Under the pieces are notes generated by a model, which had not been told where the DNA came from, searched no databases, and saw nothing but the letters and a program-made list of their open reading frames with translations. From Dermacentor variabilis (lineage: Eukaryota > Arthropoda > Arachnida > Ixodida > Ixodidae): DNA of 64,000 nucleotides. The DNA is taken from positions 208,885,627 to 208,949,626 of the forward strand of contig NC_134569.1 in NCBI RefSeq assembly GCF_050947875.1, read 5' to 3'. Made by a program: the position numbers and the translations under genes. Positions within the stretch are counted from its first letter, which is position 1. Every line of letters begins with the position of its first letter. Shown in pieces: positions 1 through 11,100 of the stretch.

Positions 1-658
1 GGAGCTTCCAAGTCTGGTCGCGTCATCTCTACTTTTTCTTTGTGTTGATCCTTTTGTGCTGTAAATAACGAATCTGTTCAAATTTGTCCAGTGCTTCATC
101 CTTACCCAAAGCATGAACTTGGGACTACCTTCTGCATAGAAACTCGCTGCAGAGATATAACATACGGTACTTTTCCATGTAACGATGTGTAACGATGTGT
201 GCCCACGTTACCGGCACGGCAACTCGCCGCACGCCGTTTGCGGACCGTCGTTCGACGGTCGTTTTGCGAGCGAACGGCAAGATTTCTTTTCCGTAGAGAA
301 GATGGGTCCGCGACCCATTTGTTCGGCAGCCGTACAGCTAAGTGGCCAATCACCGACCGAGGAGTGCTCTGGTTGGTCACTCTGGCACCGACGGCAGCCT
401 CACCGCGGCTGATCGCTCGGCGCCACCGATATCGTCGCTAGGCCTTCTAGGCCTAGCAACGAAGCGCTAGGCCTAGCGAAGGCCTAGCGCTTTGAAGGCC
501 TAGCGCTAGGCCTTCAAAGCTAAAGCTGAAGGCGCTTCGGAATGAATCACCGACTCTGACAAGCCGCAATATTTTCTTACGGTTGTTGTCGCTCTTCGAA
601 ATAATAACACATAAAGAAAATGCGCTGACATTAGCGGCGCCACCGCCAGCAGCGATGC
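1..658. other. Left flank outside the first Harbinger element; no gene seen
   Basis: No reading frame here resembles a known protein and none has a convincing start or splice signals. The only strong structure is the AGGCCTAGC cluster listed separately. This sequence lies outside the left terminal inverted repeat, so together with the DNA from 24166 onward it represents the pre-insertion locus. Confidence 0.5.
436..520. repeat. AGGCCTAGC repeat cluster with 30-bp perfect palindrome
   Basis: The nonamer AGGCCTAGC or its complement occurs at least five times in 85 bp. The segment 490-519 is a perfect palindrome: its left half CTTTGAAGGCCTAGC is the reverse complement of its right half, so it can form a 15-bp stem with no loop. 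It contains overlapping AGGCCT and CTAG palindromes. The function is unknown. It could be a decayed element end, a short inverted-repeat satellite or a replication-slippage product. Confidence 0.75.
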
Positions 659-661
659 CAG

Positions 662-703
662 GGGACGTATTCTGAAACGTTCGCCGCGGCGAAAGTTTCG
701 CCC
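662..703 (+). repeat. Left terminal inverted repeat of Harbinger element 1
   Basis: Starts GGGACGTATTCTGAAACG and continues through a GC-rich near-palindrome (TTCGCCGCGGCGAA). It pairs with 24121-24162 on the other strand with three mismatches. The flanking triplet CAG is repeated at the right end. Binding of the element's Myb-like protein or transposase to this repeat is likely from the family but not shown here. Confidence 0.8.
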
Positions 704-1022
704 TGGCCACGCCTCCCCCGTTGCGGCGCGCGCTGAATGGCTGATTTGACAAAACCGGAAATTCACTTGCGCCACCTGGTAGTTCCTGTCTACGTCATTT
801 TAACGTCACGGTGTCATTGGGTGCTCCGGACATATGTTGAATAAGCGAACACGTCTTTTGGCGTTCGGTTGCTGGTGGAGTCTAGCAGGGTAGTTAGGTG
901 GTAGCTTATAGCAGAGTTTTTGATGGCGTGGTGCACGTGTTGTTTCCAGGCGATTGTTGTTTCTAGGCTGTGTTCCCTTGTGCAAGTGACACGTGTGGGT
1001 GGCAGTGCTTTTGAGCAGCGCC

Positions 1023-2389
1023 ATGAACAACGCACTGCTCGCGTGGTTCCTTGCGCGACGGCGGGAACAACATACCCGCTCCAGCCGTGACGCCTTCGCC
1101 ATGAGGGGTGAAGCGTTTCGGCGCCATTTCCGGATGACGAAGAGCGCCGTCCGGCGGCTTTGCAGCGAGCTTGCCCACTTGCTGGAGCCGCCGACCGCGG
1201 GGGGCCTGAGCGTTGAGGACCAAGTCCTCTGTACCCTCAGGTTCTTTGCAACTGGCAGCTTCCAGTCGTCAGTCGGCAGTGAGGCGGCCATCGACATGTC
1301 CCAGCCGTCTGTAAGCCGCTGCATTGCAAAAGTCGCGCGGGCCATTGTTCAGGTTGGGAAGGAGCAAGGATGGGTGGCCTTCCCACGCACCGCCAGCGAG
1401 CGAGCTGCAATTAAGCAAGGGTTCTTGCAGCGCGGCAGGCTCGGCGGCGTGATTGGGTGCGTGGATGGCACGTTCATCGCCATCGTCGCCCCGAACCTGC
1501 CTCCTGCGCAGAAGGCAACGTATTGGTGCCGGAAGGGCTATTACGCCCTGAATGCAATGGTGGTAAGTTGTAAACGAAATAGCATGTAATGGAACAACAA
1601 TTAATGGACAGCCATTGGCATCACCGTAACACGATTGTCTGCAATGTGTTTCAGGTGTGTGACTCGGACTTGAGGGTCCTTCACGTTGACCCGCGATTCG
1701 CTGGGTCGTGCCACGACGCGCACGTGTGGCGGTACGCGTCGCTTCGCCGGCGCATTGCCAACGGCCGCATTGCCGTCCAAGACGGAGAGTACCTTCTTGG
1801 TGAGTAGTAACGAAGTTGCTCTCAAAAGAAAACTGTACTCGATGCGTGTGTGTGATGTCCTATGTTGCGTAAGATGCCGGAAATACTGACTGCTATCTTT
1901 CTATGTGCAGGCGACAGTGCGTACCCTCTGGAGCCGTGGCTCCTGACACCTGCGCCCGGCCACCCTGCCCCGCACACACCGGAAGGGCGCTAATACGCCG
2001 CGCACACTTCCGCAAGGTCAGCGGTGGAGCGCTGCATCGGCGTCATGAAGAGCCGATTCCGATGTCTGCAGCGGCACCGCGCCTTGCATTACGGCCCCAA
2101 AAAGGCAGCGACGATTGTGGCAGCGTGTGCGGCACTGCACAATCTGTGCATTGACGAAGATGTGCCGCATACGGGCCGCGTGTACTCAGGAGACGACGAC
2201 GACGGCGACCGTCCGCATGGATCAAGCAGCGCAGGAACACAGGGTGAACCACCTCGGGCCAGGCGGGCACTATATTTGCGCGGGCGGGCGGCACGTGCAA
2301 GGCAGATTGCAATACTCTCGATTGCTCGTAATCGCCACTTGCAGCATATACAGAGAGCGGTTTGCCACGCACGTCGCCTGCAACGCTAG
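1023..2389 (+). pseudogene. Harbinger (HARBI1-like) DDE transposase, three exons, one in-frame stop
   Basis: The DDE superfamily-4 nuclease cuts and pastes the element using the TIRs. Three exons fit: 1023-1562, 1655-1799 and 1911-2389, with GTAAGT and GTGAGT donors, CAG acceptors and consistent phases, giving about 388 codons (HARBI1 proteins are about 350). The start is the ATG at 1023. Catalytic candidates are D near codon 148 (GCVDGTF), D near 201 (GSCHDAHVW) and E near 268 (SAVERCIGVMKSRFR). GDSAYPLEPWLLTP is the usual family block. An N-terminal segment near codons 35-95 (MTKSAVRRLC, QPSVSRCI) looks like the family's helix-turn-helix region. TAA at 1991-1993 interrupts codon 256, just before the third acidic residue, while the frame continues cleanly to 2389. 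This copy is therefore probably inactive but recently so. The upstream exon start could differ. Confidence 0.88.
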
Positions 2390-2403
2390 GCCGGAGCAGT
2401 TTG

Positions 2404-2982
2404 CCCGTTGCCGCCTCCTTCTGCCCGAGCAGTGTGCGTCGCTTTGTGCCAGACGCTCTCACGTGCTGACACTTGCTCCGCCTGTGCTGGGTGTGCTTGT
2501 GGTTTCGTTGCCGCCTCCCCTTGCCGCTCCCATGTGCAGGCACCTGTCACCGCCCCCTTCTGCCCGAGCAGTGTGCGTCGCTTTGTGCCAGACGCTCTCA
2601 CGTGCTGACACTTGCGCCTCCTGTGCTGGCTGTGCTTGTGGTTTCGTTGCTGCCTCCCCTTGCCGCTCCCATGTGCAGGCACCTGTCACCGCCCCCTTCT
2701 GCCCGAGCAGTGTGCGTCGCTTTGTGCCAGACGCTCTCACGTGCTGACACTTGCGCCTCCTGTGCTGGCTGTGCTTGTGGTTTCGTTGCTGCCTCCCCTT
2801 GCCGCTCCCATGTGCAGGCACCTGTCACCGCCCCCTTCTGCCCGAGCAGTGTGCGTCGCTTTGTGCCAGACGCTCTCACGTGCTGACACTTGCGCCTCCT
2901 GTGCTGGCTGTGCTTGTGGTTTCGTTACTGCCTCCCCTTGCCGCTCCCATGTGCAGGCACCTGTCGCCGCCCCCTTCTGCAT
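2404..2982. repeat. Tandem repeat, 139-bp unit, about four copies
   Basis: The marker GCCCGAGCAG recurs at 2423, 2562, 2701 and 2840, exactly 139 bp apart. The copies differ at only a few positions; the first and the last are the most divergent. The array begins about 15 bp after the transposase stop codon and so forms its 3' untranslated or terminator region. All frames are open across parts of it, but the resulting proteins are cysteine-rich shadows of the repeat and not credible genes. Confidence 0.92.
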
Positions 2983-4134
2983 TACAAGTGTTCGCCGCAT
3001 TTCGGCTGAAAGTGCCTCCCCTTTCCTGCTCCCTTGTGCTGACACGCGTGTTTGTGAGCTCGTAGTGTGTATGGTTTTCTGTCAAGTGGTGCTTCCTTGC
3101 TGCTCCAGTGTGCCGACACCTGCCACCATCTGCTGGGGCATTAGAAGTGTGTGTGGTTTTGTGGCAGTTGGTTGCCCCACCTGACCTACACGTGCCAACA
3201 ATCCTTATTGTGATAGAGGTGTGTGTGTTTGTGGTGATTATTCTCGGCTTTCTTTTGAGGGGGAGCTTCTTGTGCAGTGTCTAGGCAACGGCTTGCGCTG
3301 CTCAGCCTTGCCTTATGCTAGCTGCTGCCTTGTTCAACAGGTCTTGTGGAATGCAAGCGTCGAAGCTACAATAATGTGTGCTGGCTGTCGTGCCACTGGT
3401 ATCCCCGCTACTTCCTGGCTGCATCGTTGCGGCAGCACCAGGCGCAGGGCCAGGAAACGCTGCATTCAGTGGGAATAGGAGCAGATCAGTGAGGCAGGTG
3501 ATGTGAATGTGATTGCACGTCATCTCAACCAGCACGCCATCGTTCATGTGAATCCGTTTGCATCATGCAATTTCGCCATTCTCACAGCATTGCAGCCTTG
3601 CTGTCGTGGATGATGTGCCATCGCACCACTAACGCCACACCCTTGTGTGCAGGGTCAGGGAAAGAAAAGTGCAAGATTCGTTTGCATCATATGTAGTGTA
3701 AACACTAAATGTACCGTGGAAGGTAGAAGTTTGCGATGACATGGTGCAGCGAGGTGTGCACCACATCTGAAAACAAAACGCTGTTTTCTCGATCCTCTCA
3801 CTTCATGATATTGCACTACCGCAATACCACATCTTTAGATGTCATGCCATCGTTACCGTATCGTAGCAGTTATTCCACCTTACCACCACTGCTATCATCC
3901 ACTTGTAACATTGCAATAACTTCAGCATCACGTTTCTGTTGTCAGCATTTCCACTCCAGCGTAGTCTTGCTCGCACTGCCATTGTAATGGCACCGTCATG
4001 TTACCATTGGCATCTTTTCAATGTCAGCACGGCATTGTTGTCACATCTATGCTTCTTCTCTTGAGTTGGTACTATACATTCACTGCTGTCACTTCCATGT
4101 TGCTTTACTGACATTGTGACTCGATAGCAGGTGT
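2983..4134. other. Non-coding Harbinger interior, no gene seen
   Basis: The sequence is rich in TG/CA steps and in short motifs such as GTGTG and CATTG, without long credible frames. The stretch about 3990-4080 resembles the stretch about 8330-8440 loosely (TTGTCAC and ATGCTTCT-type motifs in the same order). This may be internal duplication or decayed LTR sequence. Confidence 0.45.
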
Positions 4135-4202
4135 GCAGTCATAACAGTTGAGTTATAACAAGACTGTATCGAGGACGGCCTTGATCCATGTGACGCTGAA
4201 GC

Positions 4203-5115
4203 TCACCTTCTGCCGTAGCATCGGTGATCATTCGGGATCCTCTTGTTTCTTTCACTGTGGCTGGCAGCCACCTTTCTTCCTCTCCGAAGTTGCGAGTCCG
4301 ACCAGGAGTGCCCGGGATCAGCTTGTTTTCTTGATCTGCCTGTGGACTGATAAGGAAGGCTACAGGTGGTGGAAGGCATGCGTCCAACCGAGAACGGATC
4401 TGGTATCCCAAAAGTTGTTGAGACTGTGATCATCCAGGGGCGTTCTGAGGTAGCTAAAGTGCAGTTTAGCCAATCGCTCAGACAAGTCACCTGACCCAAC
4501 CTTCTTGAGGCCATCTTTCAGCGTCCGCACGGCGCGTTCAGCAAGCCCGTTCGATTGAGGGTGATATGGTGCCGTACTAAAGTGCTTTATGTTGTTTCCT
4601 GTCACAAACTTCGTGAAAGTCTCTGGCGTGAACTGAGTTCCGTTGTATGCCACAATGATTCTTGGTATGCCCAGTCTGCTGAAGATTTCACGCAAGGATG
4701 TAACTGTCGATTATGCTGTGGCATGACGCACTGGAATTGCTTCTATCCATTTTGAATGTGAATCTATGGCCACTAGGATCATGGTGTTGTTCACTGGACC
4801 AGCATAACCCAAATGGACACGTGACCAATTCTCATGCGTTAGTGGCCAGTTTACTCGTATTTTTGCCGGTGGCATTGCGTTTGCTTGTATGCATGTAGTA
4901 CATTTCCTACTGATTTGTTCGATAGCTCCGTCGATGGCGGGCCACCACACGAAAATACGGGCCAACGACTTCATTGCTGACATTCCCTGGTGCGTGTCGT
5001 GCAGGAATTGCAGCATGTCACCACGAGCAGCCTCGGGAATCACGACTCTGTGACCCCAGTAAATGAGACCTTTGTAAACGGTTAGCTCACTTTTTTGTGC
5101 GAAGTATGGGTCCAA
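4203..5115 (-). pseudogene. Gypsy A integrase remnant
   Basis: Reading on -, the HHCC zinc module is visible (HDTH followed by CTTC), then the catalytic core, then the C-terminal part with several frame changes at about 4695, 4514 and 4360. The glutamate of NGLAERAVRTL is kept. The two positions that normally carry catalytic aspartates are changed: glycine in VHLGYAGP and tyrosine in VAYNGTQF. This integrase could not act even if the frames were intact. It sits directly downstream of the RNase H part, as in Ty3/gypsy rather than Ty1/copia. Confidence 0.82.
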
Positions 5116-6770
5116 CTACGGATCGGGTGCTACATACTTCTTTGGCCAACCATGAAGTATGTAGGCATTGACATTTCCAAGTACTTCACCTTTCTCGGTC
5201 AACTGTCTCAATGCTCGCGACGAAAGGGGCACGTCATCTAGCTGCTGCAGCGAGTGCACGAACTCGTGTAGCTCCTCTGATGTGTCATCAGTGGTTTCTA
5301 GAGGAGGCCGACTGAGTGCATCAGGGTTCAGGTTGTCCGAGCCAGGTTTGTACTCTATCTTGTACAGGTATGCTCCCAGCAGCAAGGACCAATGCTGAAT
5401 TTCTGCGGCAGCCATAGTGGGCGTGGGATGATCTTCGCAAAATAGACCCACCAGCGGCTTGTGAGATGTGATGAAGGTGAACGTTCTTCCCAGACGGTAG
5501 TCCCGAAACTATCCTACCCCACACACTAGGGCCAACATTTCACGCTCCAGTTGGGAATAATTCCATTCCCCTTTGCTAAGTCTTCAAGAACAAAAACCTA
5601 TAGGCTTGTCAACGTTGCCAGTGCGATGGGACAGTACCGCTCAGATCCTGTTGGGCGATGCATCGCACTCCAAGCGCAGCGGCAGTGAGGGATCGAAGTG
5701 AGTGAGCATTTTGGCATTGCATAAAGCGTTTTTTGACTTCTGAAACGCTTCCCGTTGTTGACAGCCGCAATTCCAGCGACGTTCTTTGGTTAGCAAATCG
5801 TAGAGCGGTGATAGCAGACTGGTCATATTGAGAGGGAACTTGCTGAAATACGTGAGAAGACTCAAGTATGAACGCAGCTCGCTCACGTTCTTGGGCGTTG
5901 GCGCCCTTATGACAGCATCCATGTTCTTCTCCAGAGGTTGCAGCCCTCCAGTACTTATCTTGCAGCCGTGATGCGATACCTCAGGCATCCTCAAGGTGCA
6001 CTTGTCCTTCCTTAGCTTGACGGCGTACTCTCGAAAGCGCTGGAGAACTGCCTTGGGGTTCTTTCTGCCGTTGTTCCCCTTCTCCGCCACCAGAACGTCG
6101 TCAAAGTACGCCTGGACTCCCGGCAAACCGTTCAGGACGCTGTCCATTATTCGCTGCAAGATAGCTGGGGCAGAAGAAACACCAAATGGCAGGTGATTAA
6201 AGCAAAATAATCCCCGATGTGTGGTGATGACCGTCAGCTCCTTTGACTGCTCATCCAGGGGAACCTGGTTGTAGGCGTCTTGAAGGTTCAATGTGTTGTA
6301 AACGCCACCCTCGTGCAGTACAGCAAAAAGGTCATTGATTAGCGAGAGTGGGTACTGCTCCGTCACACAGCTGGCATTTACCGTTAGCTTGTAATCGCCA
6401 CACAATCGAACTGTTCCGTCTTCATTACCGGATCTATTGGCGTCGCCCACTCTAAGTGAGCCACCAGGGACAGCACTCTGAATTTATCAAGCCTGTCCAG
6501 CTCGTATGAAACGTTTTGTCGCTATGCATATGGAAGTGGCCTGGTTTTGAAGAACTTTGGAACTGCATCCTCCTGTATGTATAGATGAGTGGGCGGAACC
6601 TTGGACAGACCCAGTTCAGGTGTATTCACGTCCTCGTACTCACACAGGATCGCTTGCAAGTTTAGCCCTTGCTCCTTAATGCTGGACACGCTCAAATCCG
6701 CGGCCCCTTCGTTGTTCAGCGCCTGGATGAGATCACGGCCACACAGGCTCGGGCCGGTAGACGCGAACAA
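5116..6770 (-). pseudogene. Gypsy A reverse transcriptase and RNase H remnant
   Basis: From 6770 down: a linker, the RT fingers, then LCGDYKLTVNA, LPFGVSSAPAI and the catalytic YFDDVLV box (YxDD with both aspartates present) within 5641-6450. The connection and RNase H region follows in broken frames to about 5116, including QHWSLLLGAYLYKIEYKPG and a later ALSRPP. Stops and shifts occur near 6450, 5640 and 5451. The order protease-RT-RNase H-integrase identifies Ty3/gypsy. Low-level similarity suggests a Mag-like lineage, but I cannot settle the clade by eye. Confidence 0.82.
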
Positions 6771-6888
6771 CGGTCAGTGACGCCGTGACAGTCGTACCGC
6801 AGAATGAAACTGGGAGCGTTAGCTTCCCGGCTATAGGCAACGGACCCAAGTAGCATGACAACCTCAAGGTGGATTTTTCAATGCGGGG

Positions 6889-7190
6889 CTAGCTTGCGTG
6901 ATGTTGGCAGTAGATGTCCCAGGGCACCACGTGCACGAGTGAGCCGGTGTCAATTTCTATCACGATGTCGGCTCCACCCCAGCAAAAATTGCATCGTACC
7001 GTGCTGACGATTCTGCTGTCTGCGGTTGGTTGCGGCTTTAGTGTATACAACTGTGCGGAGAGCTCGGCTACGGCATTTTCCATCGAGCCGCTGCTCAGTG
7101 CCAAGCTCTGGTGCGGTCGCTTTTCCTTAGATCGACACACGGCAGCTAGGTGCACATTTTTCCTACAGTTGAAACATTACGCATGTTTAA
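6889..7190 (-). pseudogene. Gypsy A zinc knuckle and aspartic protease remnant
   Basis: On -, a CCHC knuckle CFNCRKNVHLAAVC (CX2CX4HX4C spacing) ends gag. About 65 residues later comes VIEIDTGSLVHVVP, the DTGS active site of a retroviral-type aspartic protease. The knuckle lies just upstream of the frame's first ATG (7153-7155). The frame stops at 6889, before the protease is complete. Confidence 0.75.
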
Positions 7191-7526
7191 ATGCACAAGT
7201 TGCCTCGCCGTGCTAGCGGATTCAACACCGATGACAACTTTCAGACGATCCACTCGCCTGACTACAGGTTTTTCCTGCCTGTCGCTACGGTCGATCGCCC
7301 GCTAGTCTGAGAAGCTCGGGCTCTTCTTTCGCTTCCGTCTGCTTCATAAGCTGAACACCCTGTCGTGCAGCCTCTGCTGCAAGCACAATGTTTTGTGCCT
7401 CCTGCTATGTCAGTTTCTGGTGAGAAAGTAGTGCTTTCTGCACGTCACTGCTGCGAATTCTACACGCGATCCTGTCTCGCAGCAGGCTGTTCAACATGGC
7501 CCCGAATTTGCATTATCAGCCAGGCG

Positions 7527-7877
7527 TCAAAGCTCTACGATAAACTGTTGAGCTGATTTCACTTCCCTTCGAATGCGGGTGAAGAACTTGAAGCTTGCGG
7601 CTATCTCATTTGGCGGGGGTGCGTAAAATTCTTCGAGCACGGTAACCACTTCCGCGTAGTTAACTCGCTCACCTTTCGCGGGGCACAACGTCCACTCAGT
7701 GCGTCGATAGGCTTCGAGCCCAGTGCCGAGATGAGAAGCGTCTTTTTTTTTAGCGTCATCGACGATGCCGTCACCCTCGAAGTACGACTCGACTCTGATG
7801 TAGTACGACGACCACTTGTCCTTGGCGTCGGCGAAATGTGGAACTGGGTACGCCATGGCAGGAGTGTTCGCCGTCAT
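7527..7877 (-). pseudogene. Gypsy A gag N-terminal remnant
   Basis: The ATG at 7877 on - lies 30 bases after the inferred 5' LTR end and just after the candidate primer-binding site. The frame runs 116 codons with a capsid-like pattern (WSSYYIRVESYF, YAEVVTVLEEFYAPPPNE, SAQQFIVEL) and then stops. The gap to the zinc knuckle (7190-7526) is out of frame. The capsid assignment rests on position and pattern only. Confidence 0.65.
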
Positions 7878-7906
7878 CAGGGTTCTGGTTCGTTGCTGGT
7901 CGCCAC

Positions 7907-8190
7907 TGTTATAAATCAACTGTTATGACTGCTACCAGGCGAGAACAGCATCCGGCCGGACGGCCAGGAGCATAATGAAGGCCACACAAGAACGGGAACA
8001 CTGCGCCCTTTTATTCAGTGACAGCCCTTTGTTCAGTTGTTCTCAAGCTGTTCCAGCACGTGCGATGACACCAGTCTCGCGCCACGACAAAGCGGTTTTC
8101 TCCGTCTTCGTTGCCGTTTTCACTTTGCAGCAGTTGTGCACACTGCATTGTCGTCACACAAGTGTGCCTGTTGCAATAATGCAACTGTGA
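7907..8190 (-). repeat. Probable 5' LTR of gypsy A (inner end certain, outer end not)
   Basis: The inner end at 7907 is set by the inverted 26-mer shared with 4135-4160 and by the adjacent primer site. A minus-strand AATAAA lies at 8010-8015, where a polyadenylation signal of the R region is expected. I could not find the matching TGTTATAAC start further right, so 8190 is a guess. Confidence 0.45.
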
Positions 8191-11100
8191 TCATACCATT
8201 CTGGTCGCCCTAATGGTAATGCGTTTCATTATTCTTGTAAAGTCAGCATTGGTGCGATTTCAACACGTTTGCATTCGTGGCTGCAAGCCTGTCGCATGTG
8301 TGTTAATGTTGTTCTTTAGCCTTTCTGATGTTACAGCAGTGGCAGCGTTCCATCATTAACATTACGCTGGTGTCATACGGTGACATTCATAGTGTTGCTG
8401 TCATTGTGATGTCTTTCATGCTTCTCTTTTCATCACAGCGCCCGGCTACTGAACGACGATGATAGTGTATGCTAGAGAAAATTAGCCCAACTAGGACATA
8501 TCACGTGCACTTGCCACTGCTTGATGGGCGGCAATAGTGTTCCTCGTGAAACGCCTTTAAAAGTGATTGCGCGTACTTTCTTAAGCACGTGAGCATCATA
8601 TTTTTCACAGCCCTCTACCTCCCAATGCTCCTATGCCGTGAAACCGGCTCTCTCATCCTTGTGCGTTGCAGATGCATGTGCTGGTGTGGGACTTGTTTAG
8701 CCATACGCGTATTGTGTCTCATTGACCGATGTGGTCTTGACCAAGCAAGAACAGTCAAGCAGATCCTAAGGGGACGAGAAGCATTGTGCTCCTACGTGAA
8801 GACAGGACAATGGAAACATTGCTTTAGGTGTTGCAGTTGTGCAACATCGTTGAAACTGCTCGCAACATGTGGATAGTCAGTGCTATAGCCTCATGCTGCG
8901 GAATACGAGTACGACATTAATGCAGCTGCGCATCCGTATGAGAAATTTGCGCATGAAGGAATTCAACTAAGTGGAATCGCATGTATTGCCAAGCATACAA
9001 CACTCGCACTGTAAACAAGGCACAGTCTCCATTTGAGAATCGCTGTTGAGCCTTTCCTTGTGTGGAAGCTGTTTGCGACAGTGTGACTGGTCGTAAAGGT
9101 CTGTTTGCAAAAGCAAACATGGCTGCATAGCACCATGGTAGTGGCAAATATTTTTGAAGCGACCGTAGCAATCGAAGAATCATTACTGCCATCCAGCACC
9201 ATGCTGGTGAAGTGCGTTAGCCGCAAAGACAGAACTTCCGCATAGTCTGCAGCGCCACCATGCCATGGAATGATTCTGGAAACGTAGACGCTCATTATAC
9301 CAATTTCAGTACTTCACCCCCAGAGCGGTGCCAATGACATGCAGAAGTTGACTCATGTTTGCTTTTTCCTACAATTGGGTGCAACAGCTTGTGAGCGTCT
9401 TCTGTGGCCCCACAGTTGATACAACGATGCAATCGGTTTCTACAGCTTTTGCAATGGTGTTCAAGCTCAACGTGGCTTATTTGGCGAATGACATAGCGTC
9501 AGATGGTTTGTTTTCATCATCGCCGCCTCATTACCAGGGGCCTGTGTAGACTGCGTTCCTAGATTTGTCATCACACATGATGCATTACGTTGCCCTACAG
9601 CTGCTACCGTTGGCAGCAGTCAAGGTGCACCAGTGCGCATTGCAAGTTGCACGTGACACAAGGGAGGTCTTTTTCCCAGCAGCACTAAAGGGATTTTGCA
9701 CAATGCGTGGGGACACACATTCTACGTTTCTGAGGATGTGAAGGCAAAAATACATTGTTAGCAATAGAATTTCATGCGTCGTTGGCGCTACAGACCTGCT
9801 CAGTGTGTGCTGCACACCTCCTTGGCACTTGATGAAAACGTAAAACTATGCCTTTCCCTCGTTCAGTAAAAGCAGGACAAGCCTTGGCCCCAAGGCGGTT
9901 AGGAATGCAACTGTCCACCTATACAAGCAGCTGTCATTACACAACCGTATGCAAGTGGGATAGTGTAGTGGACATGATGTTTCCCTTGACACATTATGTT
10001 TGGGGTAGTGTAGGAGTGTGTGCGACACAATGCAATGTGAAGGAAATGTAACTAAACGTGTACGTTGCCTTGCTGAGGTGCTGACATGGGAAGGTAGAGC
10101 ATGAATCAAGTGCGGTTCTGCAGACGTTACTTGGACAAATGTACCACTACACGATATGTGTCTGACATCATGAAGGCACAGCACGCATGCCACGTTTTGT
10201 AGCAGCTGAGCAAACAGAACCGAGGTGGGAACGAATCCAACAGCATCCAACAGCGTTACATGCATATTTTGCAAAGCGCATAAACATTACACGCTTGCTC
10301 ATATCCTATTCCGTAATAAATTTTGACAAACAAACACTGCAAATGCATGTGTTTCCACCGATTGTTTATATTCAGCAGGCGCGTAGAAGATGCGAGGCAG
10401 ACAGTTCCTGGCAAGCGTGTGTGAACCTCCTCGTACATTTGCTAATTGGAGGACACTGGAAGCTCATTTAAAGATCATTTCGGCACATACCTTGTATGTG
10501 ACATTCTTGTATGAAGTCCTACACCACGCTATGGGTACAGAAACGTGACTGCAAGAAAGGTGCACAAGTGCTTGCGGCCCATTAAGGAAATTTTTGTTGT
10601 GAGGAGATGCCGCAGCATTTCTGACCACATGATACGAAGAGGAGTATGGCACACTTTAAGAGCGAGCGCCATTTCCCTGTGATGCGGCCAATGCTTAGTG
10701 ATGCACTCTCAGAATGGGGCCTTTCGGATTTCTGAAAATAGGCTAGGCCCCATTGAGGCGCGCTTTCTTGTCTGTGGCGCAAACGTAAAAGTGAACTGCG
10801 CTTCAGATTACGTGCCATATTCTGTGCCATGTGGCACGAAGCAGCACACTACGAAATAATCGGGAGGTATTGATGTGCAGACAAAGAAGTACGCATTGCC
10901 CACTCGAAGTACGTATGGCCACTGTCATACAGTGGCGGATGACCCTTGCCAGTTAAGTTGGACAATTGTGTGAAGCAACAGGGGGCGAACCATTTTGCCA
11001 TAGCTGCGATAGGGCAACACGTGTGGCATTACAAGCGGACCGCAACTTATACTGCAGACAATTCGCTACATGTATCATAGAGTGGTCATCTGAAGTGATT

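Larger units (their letters stand above)
4135..8190 (-). mobile_element. Decayed Ty3/gypsy retrotransposon (gypsy A), minus strand
   Basis: Remnants of gag, CCHC knuckle, protease, reverse transcriptase, RNase H and integrase follow in the order of a Ty3/gypsy element read on the minus strand. The 26 bases at 4135-4160 are the reverse complement of 7907-7932 with one mismatch. Read on -, the 5' LTR would end in TTATAACA at 7907, followed within two bases by TGGCGACCAGC, a plausible tRNA primer site. The 3' LTR would begin TGTTATAAC at 4160. The LTRs would thus have unusually long terminal inverted repeats. The outer LTR limits cannot be placed; 8190 is approximate. Numerous stops and frameshifts make it inactive. 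Confidence 0.75.

Noticed and set aside
661..703. Left TIR interpreted as a solo MITE end
   Set aside because: No inverted partner within 1-2 kb; the only matching inverted copy is at 24121-24162 with the same CAG flank and a fitting gene pair between.
2473..3184. Cysteine-rich plus-strand frames (up to 190 codons)
   Set aside because: Translation of the 139-bp tandem repeat; several frames are open at once and the peptides simply repeat.
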